Shown here in pieces: positions 34,399 to 46,001 of a stretch of 64,000 nucleotides of DNA. Under the pieces are notes generated by a model. The model had not been told where the DNA came from and did no database searches. It worked only from the letters and a program-made list of their open reading frames with translations. The stretch lies in contig NZ_LKAJ02000001.1 in the NCBI RefSeq assembly GCF_001431295.2, forward strand, positions 1,054,001 through 1,118,000, in the 5' to 3' direction. The position numbers and the translations under genes are program-made. How positions within the stretch are numbered: position 1 is the stretch's first letter; each line of letters opens with the position of its first letter. This DNA is from Candidatus Berkiella aquae (GTDB lineage Bacteria; Pseudomonadota; Gammaproteobacteria; Berkiellales; Berkiellaceae).

Positions 34399-36071
34399 AA
34401 CTGACAACAGGCCATGAATATCGCTTACGTCAATGGTCCTTAATGCTGCTTGGTTTAGCAGGGATAGGACTATTGCTTTGGCGTTTGGTCATGTTACAAA
34501 TCATTGATAAACACTATTTGCAAAGCCAAGGAGATGCTCGCACGATTCGGACGGTTCCTTTGATGGCCAAGCGCGGGTTGATAACCGATCGTCGTGGTGA
34601 GCCTTTAGCGATTAGTACGCCTGTCAAATCGGTCTGGGTTGTTCCCACTAAAGCCAATGTCGAGCATCCTGATTGGGGTAAATTGGCTCACTTGTTAGAG
34701 ATGAATCCTGCCCATATCACGCAAAAAATTGTGCAAAAAAAAGATAAACAGTTTGTCTATCTTAAGCGGCATATTTCTCCCATGTTAGGCAAAAAAATTG
34801 AAGCTTTAAATATTCCTGGTGTTCATTTACAAACAGAATACCAACGTTTTTATCCAACCGGTGAAGTTTCTGCGCATATTATTGGTACCACCGATGTTGA
34901 TCATAACGGTGCACAAGGCTTAGAACTGGGTTTTAACGAACTGTTAGCTGGCGAAAGTGGACATTATCGGGTTTTAAAAGATGCGGTGGGTCAAAAAGTT
35001 GAAAGCGTTGCAGGTAAAAAACAAGTCATTAGCGGCCAGGATGTTGTGTTAAGTATTGATAACCGTATTCAATATTTAGCTTATCGTGAATTACTGGCAG
35101 CGGTAAAAAAGCACGATGCAATAGGCGGTTCTATCGTGGTTTTAGATGTTAAAACCGGTGAAGTTTTAGCGATGGCCAATCAGCCTTCTTTTAACCCTAA
35201 TATGCATTATCAAACTGTCGATCATCGTTTTCGTAATCGTGCGGTGACCGATCAATTTGAACCTGGCTCTGTTTTGAAAAGTTTTAGTGTTGCTAATATT
35301 TTAGCAAGTGGCAAATATGATTCTTATACCGAAGTCGACACGAATCCGGGATGGATGAGAGTATCCGGTAAAGTCGTACGTGATGGTAAAAATTATGGGG
35401 TATTAGATTTAAGTCATGTGATTCAAAAATCAAGCAATGTGGGTATTGCTAAACTGACTTTAGAATTACCACCACAAACCCTTTATGAAACGCTGCGCAA
35501 GGTCGGTTTTGGCCAGCGTACTACCAGTGGATTTCCGGGGGAAAGCTCAGGGTATCTTTCTGCCAAAGTAACCCATAATCCTTTTGTCTTAGCCACCGTT
35601 TCTTTTGGCTATGGTATTTCAGTCACCCCTTTACAGCTGGCTCAAGCGTATGCGGTCTTAGCTGATGGGGGACGTAAACACCCCGTTTCGTTTGTCAAAA
35701 TAGATCCAAGCCGAGTCAGCGAAGAGCAGGTATTTGAGCCACATATCGCTCAAGCTGTGAATAAAATGTTACAATCTTCCATTACCGAGGGGACAGGTTA
35801 CCGCGCACGGGTGCCAGGCTACCATGTTGCTGGTAAGACCGGCACAGTAAGGAAGGTAAGTCAGCATGGTTACTCTGATGATAGTCATGTCGCTGTTTTT
35901 GCAGGGTTTGCGCCGGTTGAGGATCCTAAAGTAGCGATTGTCGTGATGGTCGATGATCCAAAGTCTGGGCGGTATTATGGTGGTGAAGTGGCAGCGCCGG
36001 TATTCGCCAATGTGATGTTTGGTGCACTGCGTATGTTGCAAATTCCACCACACAGTTATGTGCAAAGTTAA
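34395..36071 (+). CDS. ftsI: Peptidoglycan D,D-transpeptidase FtsI (PBP3)
   Basis: This 558-residue septal transpeptidase cross-links new wall with FtsW. A membrane anchor lies at about 15-35 and a dimerisation/pedestal domain follows. The penicillin-binding domain carries the motifs PGSVLK (Ser292, Lys295), SSN (in IQKSSNVGI) and KTGT (in HVAGKTGTVRK). The length is normal. It overlaps ftsL by four bases and murE by one. Confidence 0.97.
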   Translation: MKLTTGHEYRLRQWSLMLLGLAGIGLLLWRLVMLQIIDKHYLQSQGDARTIRTVPLMAKRGLITDRRGEPLAISTPVKSVWVVPTKANVEHPDWGKLAHLLEMNPAHITQKIVQKKDKQFVYLKRHISPMLGKKIEALNIPGVHLQTEYQRFYPTGEVSAHIIGTTDVDHNGAQGLELGFNELLAGESGHYRVLKDAVGQKVESVAGKKQVISGQDVVLSIDNRIQYLAYRELLAAVKKHDAIGGSIVVLDVKTGEVLAMANQPSFNPNMHYQTVDHRFRNRAVTDQFEPGSVLKSFSVANILASGKYDSYTEVDTNPGWMRVSGKVVRDGKNYGVLDLSHVIQKSSNVGIAKLTLELPPQTLYETLRKVGFGQRTTSGFPGESSGYLSAKVTHNPFVLATVSFGYGISVTPLQLAQAYAVLADGGRKHPVSFVKIDPSRVSEEQVFEPHIAQAVNKMLQSSITEGTGYRARVPGYHVAGKTGTVRKVSQHGYSDDSHVAVFAGFAPVEDPKVAIVVMVDDPKSGRYYGGEVAAPVFANVMFGALRMLQIPPHSYVQS

Positions 36072-37588
36072 TGATGGCAAACAAGATGAAATTAACAGAA
36101 TTGTTACAAGGCTGGGTTAAGTGCGATGACGATAACATATTGATTGGTGGATTAACACTCAATACTCGACATTTAAAACCCGGTGATTTATTTATTGCTA
36201 TCAAAGGTCTGCATTTTGATGGTCGTGCTTATTTATCAGAAGCAATATCTCAAGGCGCTAGTGCGATTTTATGCGAAGCGCAAGGGCTGGAGACCTTCTT
36301 ACCTAAAACAGCATATTCTATTCCTATTATCCCCGTGACAAATTTAGAAAGTTTTCTTGGGAAATTAGCAAAACGTTTTTATGCTGACCCAAGTCAAGAA
36401 CTTGATGTGATTGGTGTCACAGGTACCAATGGTAAAACCACCTCGACTTATGTGTTAGCGCAGGCTTTAACGCGTTTGCGCAAACCCTGTGCTGTGATGG
36501 GGACATTGGGATATGGTTTTATTCCTGAACTCACCGATTGTGCCTTGACGACACCGGATGCTATTTCTTTACAAAAATATTTATACGAACTGAAAAACAA
36601 AAGTGCTAAAGCAGTGGCGATGGAGGTTTCCTCGCATGGGCTGATGCAAAACCGCGTCAATTCTTTAGAAATTAAAAGTGCTTTATTTACCAACTTAACG
36701 CAAGATCACCTAGATTATCATGGCACCATGGAAGCTTATGGGAAAGCCAAACAAAAACTATTTCAATTTCCCAGTTTGACTCGAGCAGTTATCAATGCCG
36801 ATTCGCCTTATGCGGATAAAATGCTACGGGCGATTTCGCGTCAAATTCCCGTTGCAAGCTATACCTTGCAAAACACAATGAATGCTATTGCTTTTAAAAA
36901 TACATTAACCATTTGTGTGAAGTCATTAACACAAAATCATAAAGGCATTATTGCAAAACTAGATACGCCTTGGGGCGAGGGCGTATTGCGTTCCTCGTTG
37001 CTTGGAGAATTCAATCTGAGTAATTTATTAGGTGTCTTGGCTGAGCTTTGCTTGCAAGGATTCACATTAGAAGAATCTTTACATGCGCTTAGCTTTGCCA
37101 TGTGTCCACCAGGGCGCATGCAACGCATTGGTGGTATTCGTACACCGCAAATCATTATTGATTATGCTCATACGCCTGATGCGTTAGAAAAAGCACTCAA
37201 AGCGGCAAGAGATCATTGTGAACGTCGCTTGTGGTGTGTTTTTGGTTGTGGTGGCGATAGAGATAAAGATAAACGAGCAAAAATGGGCCATATTGCGGCT
37301 CAATATGCTGATCGTGTGGTGGTGACCAGTGATAATCCCCGAACGGAAGAACCGTTTGCGATTATCGATGATATTTGGCAAGGGTTAACGACACAGCAGC
37401 GTGAAAATGCAGTTCAAGAAATCGATCGTAAGAGTGCCATCGAGTATGCGATTAAACACGCGTTAGCGATCGATACGATTTTAATTGCTGGCAAAGGGCA
37501 TGAAAATTATCAGATTATTGGTCATGAAACGATCCCCTTTAGTGATGCAAAATGTGCCAGCGAAATTTTAGGAGAAGAAAATACATGA
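36071..37588 (+). CDS. murE: UDP-MurNAc-tripeptide synthetase, meso-DAP adding
   Basis: This 505-residue ligase adds meso-diaminopimelate to UDP-MurNAc-L-Ala-D-Glu. The ATP loop is GVTGTNGKTTST. The carbamylated lysine region is MEVSSHGL. The DNPR motif (VVTSDNPRTEEP) is the signature for meso-DAP rather than lysine, so the wall is of the Gram-negative type. The start overlaps the ftsI stop. It overlaps murF by four bases. Confidence 0.97.
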   Translation: MMANKMKLTELLQGWVKCDDDNILIGGLTLNTRHLKPGDLFIAIKGLHFDGRAYLSEAISQGASAILCEAQGLETFLPKTAYSIPIIPVTNLESFLGKLAKRFYADPSQELDVIGVTGTNGKTTSTYVLAQALTRLRKPCAVMGTLGYGFIPELTDCALTTPDAISLQKYLYELKNKSAKAVAMEVSSHGLMQNRVNSLEIKSALFTNLTQDHLDYHGTMEAYGKAKQKLFQFPSLTRAVINADSPYADKMLRAISRQIPVASYTLQNTMNAIAFKNTLTICVKSLTQNHKGIIAKLDTPWGEGVLRSSLLGEFNLSNLLGVLAELCLQGFTLEESLHALSFAMCPPGRMQRIGGIRTPQIIIDYAHTPDALEKALKAARDHCERRLWCVFGCGGDRDKDKRAKMGHIAAQYADRVVVTSDNPRTEEPFAIIDDIWQGLTTQQRENAVQEIDRKSAIEYAIKHALAIDTILIAGKGHENYQIIGHETIPFSDAKCASEILGEENT

Positions 37589-38937
37589 AGTTATCCGTCA
37601 TAGCTAAGGCATTATCTGCGAAGCACTATGGGCCGGACATGGATATGCCGAACATCGCTATTGATAGCCGTAAAATAACTGGCGGTGAATTGTTTATAGC
37701 ACTTCACGGCGAAAATTTTGATGGACATGATTTTATTGAGAGTGCGTTAAAACAAGGCGCAAAAGCAGTTATTGCTGCCAAAGAACCGCAAACAGCGTTA
37801 GAAAAAAGCGTTACCTTTTTGGTTGTAAAAGATACCACGCAAGCTTTGGGTGCCTTAGGTGCGTTTTGGCGAGATCGTTTTGCGCTTGCAACGGTTGGAA
37901 TAACAGGCAGCTGCGGTAAAACAACCGTTAAGGGCATGATGGAGTCAATCTGCCAACAGCAGGGAAAAACCTTAGCAACCAAAGGCAATTTTAATAACCA
38001 CATTGGCTTACCCTTAACATTATTGCGTTTAGATGAAACCTATCAATATGCCGTGATTGAAATGGGAGCAAGCGGGGCCGGTGAAATTCAATATCTTGGG
38101 AAAATAGCAAAACCAAATGTGACATTGATCACCAATGTTATGCCGGCCCATTTGTTAGGTTTTGGTTCCTTAGAAGGCGTTGCCAAAGCCAAAGGTGAAA
38201 TCTATGAAATTTTACCTGAAGAGGGTGTTGCCGTTTTAAATGTTGATGAGAAATTTAGTGATCAATGGCGCAAGCTTATTCGCGACCGAAAAGTGATTAC
38301 GTTTGGATTAAAGAACCCTGCAGATGTTTTTGCTAAAAATATTGAATTGCTTCCTTTTGAAGTGAGATTTGATTTATATCTTGGCAATGCGCACCAAACC
38401 GTAACGATTGGTATTCCAGGCCAACATACGGTAATGAATGCCCTAGCGTGTGCAGCAGCAGGATTGGCACTGGGGATTTCCTTATCCAATATCGTAAAAG
38501 GCCTTGAAACCTTTCAAGGCGTTCCTGGTCGTTTAAGACGTCTCAAAGGCATGAATGGCGCTTGGATTATCGACGACAGCTACAATGCGAATCCCGGTTC
38601 GATGCATGCTGCTTTAGACGTGTTAGCAGGTTGCCAAGGGAAAAAATTATTCGTCATGGGAGATATGGCGGAATTAGGAGATGATGCGCAGCGTTATCAT
38701 GAACAAATTGGCGAGAGTGCTAAGCAAAAAGGCATTGAGTCATTATTTGCGGTTGGTAAATTAAGTCAGCATGCTGTTAAGGCTTTTGGCAAAGGTGCAA
38801 AAAGCTATTCTGACAAAAATGTATTAGTCGATGAGTTAAAAAGACAATTAACAGATCAAACAATTGTTTTAGTAAAGGGATCACGCAGTTCGGGAATGGA
38901 AGTCGTCACCCATGCTTTGGCCTACCATGAGGATTAA
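37585..38937 (+). CDS. murF: UDP-MurNAc-tripeptide D-Ala-D-Ala ligase
   Basis: This enzyme of about 450 residues attaches D-Ala-D-Ala to complete the UDP-MurNAc-pentapeptide. The ATP loop is [32 protein letters not shown] and [11 protein letters not shown] are MurF signatures. The frame is open from 37552, but ATG 37585 overlaps the murE stop (ATGA), has a GGAGAAG site and gives the usual [10 protein letters not shown] start. mraY starts two bases after the stop. Confidence 0.97.
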   Translation: MKLSVIAKALSAKHYGPDMDMPNIAIDSRKITGGELFIALHGENFDGHDFIESALKQGAKAVIAAKEPQTALEKSVTFLVVKDTTQALGALGAFWRDRFALATVGITGSCGKTTVKGMMESICQQQGKTLATKGNFNNHIGLPLTLLRLDETYQYAVIEMGASGAGEIQYLGKIAKPNVTLITNVMPAHLLGFGSLEGVAKAKGEIYEILPEEGVAVLNVDEKFSDQWRKLIRDRKVITFGLKNPADVFAKNIELLPFEVRFDLYLGNAHQTVTIGIPGQHTVMNALACAAAGLALGISLSNIVKGLETFQGVPGRLRRLKGMNGAWIIDDSYNANPGSMHAALDVLAGCQGKKLFVMGDMAELGDDAQRYHEQIGESAKQKGIESLFAVGKLSQHAVKAFGKGAKSYSDKNVLVDELKRQLTDQTIVLVKGSRSSGMEVVTHALAYHED

Positions 38938-38939
38938 CG

Positions 38940-40022
38940 ATGTTACTTTGGTTGACACACTATTTATCACAATATTATCGCATATTTCATGTTTTTGATT
39001 ACTTGACATTGCGCACCATATTATCAGCCTTAACTGCGTTAGGGTTTTCTTTATGGTTTGGTCCTCACATGATTAACTGGTTACGCCAGCATCAAATGGG
39101 GCAACAGGTTCGCACGGAAGGTCCGCAATCCCACTATAGTAAAGCAGGCACCCCAACAATGGGTGGGGCTATGATTTTAATTGCTATCAGTGTCGCTTGC
39201 CTTTTATGGGGTGATTTAACCAATCGCTATTTCTGGGTCGTTCTTCTGGTAACGCTCAGTTTTGGTTTAATCGGGTGGGTTGATGATTATCGCAAAGTCA
39301 TTCGTAAAAATACCAAAGGTTTGCCAGGTCGCTGGAAGTACTTTTATCAATCCCTGGTGGGGTTAGTTGCGGTTGGCTATCTTTATGCCACAGCCGTCAC
39401 ACCGGCAGAAACACAGCTGGCATTACCCTTTTTTAAAAATGCATTAATTCCGTTAGGGTTGTTTTATGTCGTGTTTTCTTATTTTGTCATTGTTGGTGCA
39501 AGTAATGCGGTCAATTTGACCGATGGTTTAGATGGTTTGGCTATTTTACCCACTGTTTTGGTTGGCGGTGCCTTAGGTATATTTGCCTACTTAGCAGGAC
39601 ATGCAGAATTTGCTAATTATCTTGCTATCCCTCATGTGAATGGCGTTGGTGAGCTATGCGTTTTTTGTGCGGCTTTAATGGGAGCTGGTTTAGGCTTTTT
39701 ATGGTTTAATGCCTATCCGGCACAAGTCTTTATGGGCGATGTGGGTTCTTTAGCACTTGGCGCTGCTTTAGGAATTATTGCGGTCGTGGTGCGTCAAGAA
39801 GTTGCCTTGTTTATTATGGGAGGCGTTTTTGTTATGGAAACGGTATCTGTTATTTTACAAGTCGCTTCTTTTAAATTAACAGGCCAACGTATTTTCCGCA
39901 TGGCGCCCATTCACCATCACTTTGAGTTAAAAGGATGGCCTGAACCGAAGGTTATCGTTCGTTTTTGGATCATGACCGTTGTTTTAGTATTAATTGGCTT
40001 ATCAACCTTGAAATTACGTTAA
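38940..40022 (+). CDS. mraY: Phospho-MurNAc-pentapeptide translocase MraY
   Basis: This 360-residue polytopic enzyme makes lipid I from UDP-MurNAc-pentapeptide and undecaprenyl phosphate. It has about ten membrane helices. [15 protein letters not shown] carries the conserved aspartates, [13 protein letters not shown] the third, and [17 protein letters not shown] the histidine cluster. The stop codon overlaps the murD start. Confidence 0.98.
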   Translation: MLLWLTHYLSQYYRIFHVFDYLTLRTILSALTALGFSLWFGPHMINWLRQHQMGQQVRTEGPQSHYSKAGTPTMGGAMILIAISVACLLWGDLTNRYFWVVLLVTLSFGLIGWVDDYRKVIRKNTKGLPGRWKYFYQSLVGLVAVGYLYATAVTPAETQLALPFFKNALIPLGLFYVVFSYFVIVGASNAVNLTDGLDGLAILPTVLVGGALGIFAYLAGHAEFANYLAIPHVNGVGELCVFCAALMGAGLGFLWFNAYPAQVFMGDVGSLALGAALGIIAVVVRQEVALFIMGGVFVMETVSVILQVASFKLTGQRIFRMAPIHHHFELKGWPEPKVIVRFWIMTVVLVLIGLSTLKLR

Positions 40023-41392
40023 TGAAAAAGACAGAACAACATATTGTCATTGGTCTTGGTATCACAGGACTTTCCTGCGCGCGCTTTTTAAGCCGCCATC
40101 AGCTTCCTTTTGTGGTGATGGATTCAAGAGAGAATCCGCCGAATTTGGAAATGTTTCGTCAAACTTATCCTGATGTTGCCGTTTATACCGGCAAATCATG
40201 GCCGCAAACATTATTGAATGAAGCCAAATGCTTAGTGGTTAGCCCAGGGGTTGCTGTGACAACGCCTGCTATTGCAACCGCAAAAGCACATGGGGTTGAT
40301 ATCATTGGCGATATTGAACTCTTTGCACGCCATAACCAAGCACCGATTATTGCGATTACCGGTGCAAATGGCAAAAGTACGGTAACGACATTAGTCGGTG
40401 AAATGGCCAAAGCAGCAGGCAGGAAAGTCGCTGTGGTGGGTAATATTGGTACACCCGTATTAGATGTGTTATCGCAGGAAAATGATTATGATCTTGTTGT
40501 CATGGAACTTTCTAGTTTTCAATTAGAAACAACGTATTCCTTACGACCCATTGCGGCAACCGTATTGAATATTACGCCAGATCATTTAGACCGATATGCA
40601 AGCTTTGCAGATTATGCGGCAGCAAAACATCGAATCTATCATGAAGCACAACACGCCATTATCAATCAGCAAGATCTTTTATCAATGAGTCCTACTTTAG
40701 GAGCTGACGTAAAACGTCATTATTTTACGTTAAGTGTGCCTTCTAAAGAGGAATGGGGGCTATGCTGGCAAGAAGGAACGTGTTGGTTAGCGCAAGGTGA
40801 AACCTTATTGTTGCCTACTTCCAAAATGAAAATGTTTGGACAACATAATTTTGCCAATGCATTAAGCGCTTTGGCTTTGGGCAGTGCTGCGGGTTTGCCA
40901 ATGGATAGCATGTTGCAAACATTACAAACTTTTTCAGGTTTGGCACATCGTTGTCAATCCGTTGCCTGTGTCAATGAGATACAATGGGTCAATGATTCCA
41001 AAGGAACGAATATTGGTGCTTGCCAAGCTGCGTTAGAAGGGATTGGAAAGCAGTTAACAGGTAAGATTGTGTTGTTACTCGGAGGCGATGGGAAGGGAGC
41101 GGATTTTAATGATTTGGCCCCCATGGTTACCCAGTTTTGTCGACAGATTATTGTGATGGGCAAAGATACCCCACTGATTCAACAAGCTTTAGCAGCGAAA
41201 GTTGAAACACACGTTGCGCATGATATGCAAGAGGCTGTTCAAATAGCGTCAATGACTGCTAGGGCAGGTGATGTTGTCTTATTATCACCCGCTTGCTCGA
41301 GCCTCGATCAATATCGTGATTTTGCGCATAGAGGCGAAACTTTTGTAGAGGCCGTGAAAAGGATTTTGCACCTTGATACGAACACCCACTAA
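40022..41392 (+). CDS. murD: UDP-MurNAc-L-alanine:D-glutamate ligase
   Basis: This ligase of 456 residues adds D-glutamate in peptidoglycan precursor synthesis. HIVIGLGITGLSCARFL forms the N-terminal nucleotide-like domain, ITGANGKSTVTTL the ATP loop, and VNDSKGTNIGACQAAL and LLSPACSSLDQY the C-terminal signatures. An earlier in-frame start at 39965 would lie within mraY, so the TAATG overlap at 40022 is preferred. Confidence 0.97.
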   Translation: MKKTEQHIVIGLGITGLSCARFLSRHQLPFVVMDSRENPPNLEMFRQTYPDVAVYTGKSWPQTLLNEAKCLVVSPGVAVTTPAIATAKAHGVDIIGDIELFARHNQAPIIAITGANGKSTVTTLVGEMAKAAGRKVAVVGNIGTPVLDVLSQENDYDLVVMELSSFQLETTYSLRPIAATVLNITPDHLDRYASFADYAAAKHRIYHEAQHAIINQQDLLSMSPTLGADVKRHYFTLSVPSKEEWGLCWQEGTCWLAQGETLLLPTSKMKMFGQHNFANALSALALGSAAGLPMDSMLQTLQTFSGLAHRCQSVACVNEIQWVNDSKGTNIGACQAALEGIGKQLTGKIVLLLGGDGKGADFNDLAPMVTQFCRQIIVMGKDTPLIQQALAAKVETHVAHDMQEAVQIASMTARAGDVVLLSPACSSLDQYRDFAHRGETFVEAVKRILHLDTNTH

Positions 41393-42536
41393 AACCATTC
41401 TCAATAAACATGATCCCTTATTTTTAGGAACGGTTGTCGCGTTGCTGGCATTAGGAATCATTATGGTGACATCATCTTCCATTGTGGTTGCTGAACGTCG
41501 TTTAGGTTTTCCATTTTACTATACCGTTCACCAAGGATTTTGTATGCTGATTGGCATTGCAGGTGCTGCGGTTGTCGCTTGCATGCCGACTAAATTATGG
41601 TTTCGTCTTTCGGGCCTTGTGATGGTAGTGGCATTAATCACGCTGGTTTTAGTCTTAATTCCAGGAATTGGACGCGTGGTCAATGGGAGTGCCCGTTGGA
41701 TTAATTTGGGCTTTACGGCTATCCAAGTCTCTGAATTTTGTAAATTAGCCGTTGTACTTTACATGGCAAGTTATGTCGTACGTCATAATCAAGATCTCAA
41801 AAGTAAAGTATCCGGTTTTATTCGCCCCATGATGTTGCTTTCGTTAGTGGGAGCATTATTGGTATTAGAGCCTGATTTCGGGGCGACGGTAGTGATTCTC
41901 TCGACCGCCTTAGCAATGCTTTTTTTAGCGGGTGTGCCGCTTTGGCAATTTATGGTATTACTGATCATGGTGGCATTAACCTTGGGGGTTGTTGCTGTAT
42001 CTGCGCCTTATCGATTACAACGGTTAACCTCCTTTTTAGATCCTTGGGCAGTACAATTTGATAGCGGTTACCAGCTAACACAAGCATTAATTGCCTTTGG
42101 TCGAGGTGAATGGTTTGGGGTTGGTTTAGGAAGTAGTATCCAAAAATTATTTTATCTACCTGAATCACATACCGACTTTATTTTCGCCGTTTTGGCAGAA
42201 GAACTCGGCTTAGTAGGGGCGCTTGGTACGATTGGTTTGTATATCCTATTTGTTTGGCGTGGTATGATAATTGGTTTGAATGCTGAAAAACGCGGCGATC
42301 GCTTTGCTGCATTTGTGAGCTACGGTATTAGCCTTTGGGTTGGTCTGCAAACTTTAATTAATATTGGTGTCAATACTGGCGTATTACCGACCAAAGGTTT
42401 AACGCTTCCCTTTTTAAGTTATGGTGGATCGAGCGTGCTCATTATTTGCATTGCGGTTGGGTTAGTCGTGCGGGTTGATTATGAAAATCGTTTAGCCGCT
42501 AGCCGGGAGACTACCATTGGGCGCTATAGAAAATAA
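41373..42536 (+). CDS. ftsW: Septal peptidoglycan glycosyltransferase FtsW
   Basis: This 387-residue SEDS-family polymerase has about ten membrane helices and works with FtsI at the septum. GSARWINLGFTAIQVSEFCKLA, LEPDFGATVVI, LPESHTDFIFAVLAEELG and LPFLSYGGSSVL are family hallmarks. It starts at TTG 41373, 20 bases inside murD, with an AAGGA site. The next in-frame ATG lies within the first membrane helix, so the TTG is credible. Confidence 0.97.
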   Translation: MIRTPTKTILNKHDPLFLGTVVALLALGIIMVTSSSIVVAERRLGFPFYYTVHQGFCMLIGIAGAAVVACMPTKLWFRLSGLVMVVALITLVLVLIPGIGRVVNGSARWINLGFTAIQVSEFCKLAVVLYMASYVVRHNQDLKSKVSGFIRPMMLLSLVGALLVLEPDFGATVVILSTALAMLFLAGVPLWQFMVLLIMVALTLGVVAVSAPYRLQRLTSFLDPWAVQFDSGYQLTQALIAFGRGEWFGVGLGSSIQKLFYLPESHTDFIFAVLAEELGLVGALGTIGLYILFVWRGMIIGLNAEKRGDRFAAFVSYGISLWVGLQTLINIGVNTGVLPTKGLTLPFLSYGGSSVLIICIAVGLVVRVDYENRLAASRETTIGRYRK

Positions 42537-42537
42537 G

Positions 42538-43617
42538 ATGAAAGTAATGATCCTCGCGGGCGGAACCGGAGGACATGTGATGCCTGCTTTAGCGGTTGCA
42601 AGGCATCTTCGCCAACAAGGACATCAAGTACATTGGCTTGGAACCCGAGCTGGGATTGAAGCAAGGCTTGTTCCGCAAGAAGATCTTCCTATCTCCTTTA
42701 TTGATATCCAAGGCATTCGTGGCAAGAAAATAATCACGTTGTTGCAAGCTCCTTTTCGAATATGTAAAGCGATTGTGCAATCTTATCGTGTGTTAGCATC
42801 CGTAAAGCCAGATGCGGTATTGTGCATGGGAGGGTATGTTTCAGGGCCTGGTGCCATTGCGGCCTGGCTTAGACGTTGCCCTATTGTGTTGCATGAACAA
42901 AATGCCATTGCAGGGTGGACCAATCGGGTCTTAGCCAATTTTGCTAAACGTATTATGGTTGCCTTCCCCAATGCTTTTAAAAAGCATCTCGATAAAATTA
43001 TCGAAACGGGTAATCCGGTTAGACAAGATATTCTCAATATTTTACCACCTAAAGAGCGATTAAAATTACGACAAACGCCTGTGCGCGTGCTCGTATTAGG
43101 CGGCTCACAAGGCGCCACTAAATTGAATGAAGTGCTGCCGCAGGCTTTTGCTTTATTACCACAAGATCAATGCCCGCAGATTTGGCATCAGACAGGAAAA
43201 AATAATTTAGCAACGACGCAAAAAGCCTATACCGATTGTCAAGTGATAGCGCAAGTTTCTGATTTTATTCAAGACATGCAAGAAGCTTATGCTTGGGCCG
43301 ATATTGTGATTTGTCGAGCAGGTGCGTTGACGATCGCAGAAATATCCGCCGTAGGGCTTCCCAGTATTTTAATTCCATTTCCTTTTGCGGTTGATGATCA
43401 TCAGACTCACAATGCGAAATATTTAAGTGATCACGGTGCTGCTTTTTTGCTGGCGCAATCGGAATTAACACCCAATAAATTACATGAATTATTGTTAGAT
43501 CTTATTATCAATCCAGATAAACGCCTTGGCATGGCCATGGCAAGTCATGCGTTAGCCAAACCATTGGCAACGACTATTGTAGCAGAACAATGTTTAGAGG
43601 TTAGTTGTGAACCATAA
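42538..43617 (+). CDS. murG: Lipid II synthase MurG (GlcNAc transferase)
   Basis: This peripheral membrane enzyme of 359 residues transfers GlcNAc to lipid I. The N-domain loop is [42 protein letters not shown] and, in the C-domain, [16 protein letters not shown] are the UDP-GlcNAc and lipid-binding motifs. ATG 42538 is one base beyond the ftsW stop; an upstream TTG at 42517 is less likely. Confidence 0.97.
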   Translation: MKVMILAGGTGGHVMPALAVARHLRQQGHQVHWLGTRAGIEARLVPQEDLPISFIDIQGIRGKKIITLLQAPFRICKAIVQSYRVLASVKPDAVLCMGGYVSGPGAIAAWLRRCPIVLHEQNAIAGWTNRVLANFAKRIMVAFPNAFKKHLDKIIETGNPVRQDILNILPPKERLKLRQTPVRVLVLGGSQGATKLNEVLPQAFALLPQDQCPQIWHQTGKNNLATTQKAYTDCQVIAQVSDFIQDMQEAYAWADIVICRAGALTIAEISAVGLPSILIPFPFAVDDHQTHNAKYLSDHGAAFLLAQSELTPNKLHELLLDLIINPDKRLGMAMASHALAKPLATTIVAEQCLEVSCEP

Positions 43618-45082
43618 GAATAATCCTTTTAGCATACCCGAGATGCGGCGCATTAAAACGATTCATTTTGTTGGAATTGGTGGCGTTGGCATGAGTGGTA
43701 TTGCCGAGGTGCTACTGAACCAAGATTATCGTATTACAGGTTCTGATCCGGCACGCAATCAAGTTACTACTCGCTTAGAAAAATTAGGTGCGCATGTTTT
43801 TCATACCCATGCAGCAGAAAATGTGAGCGGTGCGGATGTTGTGGTGGTTTCAAGCGCTATCCAAGAAAACAACCCTGAAATCATTAAAGCTCGAGAATTA
43901 CGTATACCGATTGTTGCGCGAGCTGCAATGTTGGCTGAGTTAATGCGTTTTCGTTATGGTATTGCCGTAGCTGGAACGCATGGTAAGACCACCACGACCA
44001 GCCTTATTTCAAGCATCTTAGCGCAAGGTGGGCTTGATCCCACTTTCGTTATAGGTGGCAAATTAAATAGCGCTGATACCAATGCTCGTTTAGGGGCTAG
44101 TCGTTATTTAGTGGCAGAGGCAGATGAAAGCGATGCTTCTTTTTTACATTTGCATCCGATGGTAGCGATTGTTACTAATATTGATACCGATCATTTAGGT
44201 ACTTATGATAATGATTTCTCAAAATTGAAAGAAACATTTATTCAATTTTTACATAATTTGCCTTTTTATGGATATGCTGCGGTCTGTATTGATTGTCCTA
44301 TTACACAATCTATTTTGCCACAGGTTGCAAGACCTTTGTTAACGTATGGTTTTCATGAAAAAGCCGATTATCGTGCGACAGATTATGTGCAAAAAGGCAC
44401 ACAATGTTATTTTAAAGTGCATCGTCCTAATCGTCCTACTTTAGATATTCAATTAAATCTACCCGGTAAGCACAATGTTTTAAATGCGTTAGCGGCGATT
44501 GCGGTTGCCACAGAAGAAGGCGTTAATGACAGTGCGATTTGCCAATCATTAACCGAGTTTGCTGGAATTGGCCGACGGTTTCATATTCATGGAGAATATT
44601 TATCACCTAAAGGTCATGCGTTAGTCATTGAAGATTATGGTCATCATCCACAAGAAGTTCGTGTAACCATTGAAGCAGCGCGTGCTGCTTGGCCTGATAA
44701 GCGTTTAGTGATGGCTTTCCAACCCCATCGTTATACCCGTACGAGTATGTTATTTGAAGATTTTACGGATGTATTGTCGGGCGTTGATGTCTTAGTATTA
44801 TTAGAAGTGTATGCGGCTGGCGAAGAGCCTATTGCGGGTGCTGATAGTCGCACCTTATGTCGTTCTATCAGACAGCGCGGTAGCGTGGATCCTATTTTTG
44901 TACAATCGGTTCAACAATTAAGAGAAGTATTAGATAACGTCTTAATGGCAGATGATATCTTGTTCTTGCAAGGGGCTGGCAATATTGGTTCTGCTGCTGT
45001 GGAATTAGTTGGTACACAACAGTTAAGGCTGACGAAGGTGGCTGAGTCCAACATTCTCAATATGACTCCTAAAGCGGAATAA
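43607..45082 (+). CDS. murC: UDP-MurNAc:L-alanine ligase
   Basis: This 491-residue enzyme adds the first amino acid, L-Ala, to UDP-MurNAc. [17 protein letters not shown] is at the N-terminus, the ATP loop is [13 protein letters not shown] and [17 protein letters not shown] is the C-terminal signature. The GTG at 43607 overlaps murG by 11 bases and gives the [16 protein letters not shown] start seen in E. coli MurC, so it is kept. Confidence 0.97.
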   Translation: MNHKNNPFSIPEMRRIKTIHFVGIGGVGMSGIAEVLLNQDYRITGSDPARNQVTTRLEKLGAHVFHTHAAENVSGADVVVVSSAIQENNPEIIKARELRIPIVARAAMLAELMRFRYGIAVAGTHGKTTTTSLISSILAQGGLDPTFVIGGKLNSADTNARLGASRYLVAEADESDASFLHLHPMVAIVTNIDTDHLGTYDNDFSKLKETFIQFLHNLPFYGYAAVCIDCPITQSILPQVARPLLTYGFHEKADYRATDYVQKGTQCYFKVHRPNRPTLDIQLNLPGKHNVLNALAAIAVATEEGVNDSAICQSLTEFAGIGRRFHIHGEYLSPKGHALVIEDYGHHPQEVRVTIEAARAAWPDKRLVMAFQPHRYTRTSMLFEDFTDVLSGVDVLVLLEVYAAGEEPIAGADSRTLCRSIRQRGSVDPIFVQSVQQLREVLDNVLMADDILFLQGAGNIGSAAVELVGTQQLRLTKVAESNILNMTPKAE

Positions 45083-45087
45083 GGCAC

Positions 45088-45999
45088 ATGGTGAGCACTG
45101 CTTCTTTATTTCCTGATGAAGTCTTTAACGAATCTTTAGCCCCTTGGACGAGTTGGCATGTTGGGGGCATGGCAGAGCGCTTTTATAGTCCAACGAGCAT
45201 TGAGTTGTTATCTAAATACCTAAGTTCTTTACCAGAAAATATGCCGGTCACTTGGTTGGGATTAGGTAGCAATGTTTTAATCCGTGATGCTGGTATTAAA
45301 GGCGCTGTGATTGGCACACGAAAGATGCAAGATCTTTATCAGCGGGAAGATGGCGCTATTGTCGCGCATGCAGGCGTGACATGTGCAAAATTAGCACGTT
45401 TTTGCAGTCGTTTAAGTTTTGCAGATGCAGCATTTTTTGCAGGGATCCCAGGAACCGTGGGTGGCGCGTTAGCCATGAATGCGGGAGCCTTTGGGGGAGA
45501 AACGTGGGAATGGGTTGAATCGGTTACCGTCATGAATCGCCAAGGCGATTGTCAGGTATTAACACCGAAGGATTACCATATTGGTTATCGAGAAGTGAAA
45601 GCGAATGCTCAAGCTAGCATGGGGACGATGTTTGTTGAGGGCGTCTTTCGTTTTAAATCATGTGAAAATGTTGATGGAATGAAACATATTCGTGAGTTAC
45701 TTCGCAAACGTTCGCAGTCGCAGCCTATTGGCACATTGAACTGTGGTTCTGTTTATCGTAACCCACCTGGTGAATTTGCAGCTAGACTCATAGAAGGCTG
45801 CCAATTGAAAGGATATCGTGTGGGGGATGCAATGGTATCACCCAAACATGCCAATTTTATTATTAATTGTGACAAAGCACGAGCCCAAGATATCGAAATG
45901 TTGATGGCAACCATTGAATCAACGGTAGAAGAGAAGTTTGGTATTCGTTTGCAAGCAGAAGTAAAAATTCTGGGTGAAGCACCAAAGGATGCTGAATAA
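45088..45999 (+). CDS. murB: UDP-N-acetylenolpyruvylglucosamine reductase
   Basis: This 303-residue FAD enzyme reduces UDP-GlcNAc-enolpyruvate to UDP-MurNAc with NADPH. TSWHVGGMAERFY and LGLGSNVLIRDAGIKG belong to the FAD domain, GIPGTVGGALAMNAGAFGGE is the core motif, and GSVYRNPPGEFAARLIEGC carries the catalytic serine. The shorter form without extra loops (type II) is indicated by its length. Six bases separate it from murC. Confidence 0.97.
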   Translation: MVSTASLFPDEVFNESLAPWTSWHVGGMAERFYSPTSIELLSKYLSSLPENMPVTWLGLGSNVLIRDAGIKGAVIGTRKMQDLYQREDGAIVAHAGVTCAKLARFCSRLSFADAAFFAGIPGTVGGALAMNAGAFGGETWEWVESVTVMNRQGDCQVLTPKDYHIGYREVKANAQASMGTMFVEGVFRFKSCENVDGMKHIRELLRKRSQSQPIGTLNCGSVYRNPPGEFAARLIEGCQLKGYRVGDAMVSPKHANFIINCDKARAQDIEMLMATIESTVEEKFGIRLQAEVKILGEAPKDAE

Positions 46000-46001
46000 A
46001 C

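Noticed and set aside
42783-43118. 111-codon minus-strand frame inside murG
   Set aside because: Antisense shadow of a highly conserved gene; no coding signal of its own.
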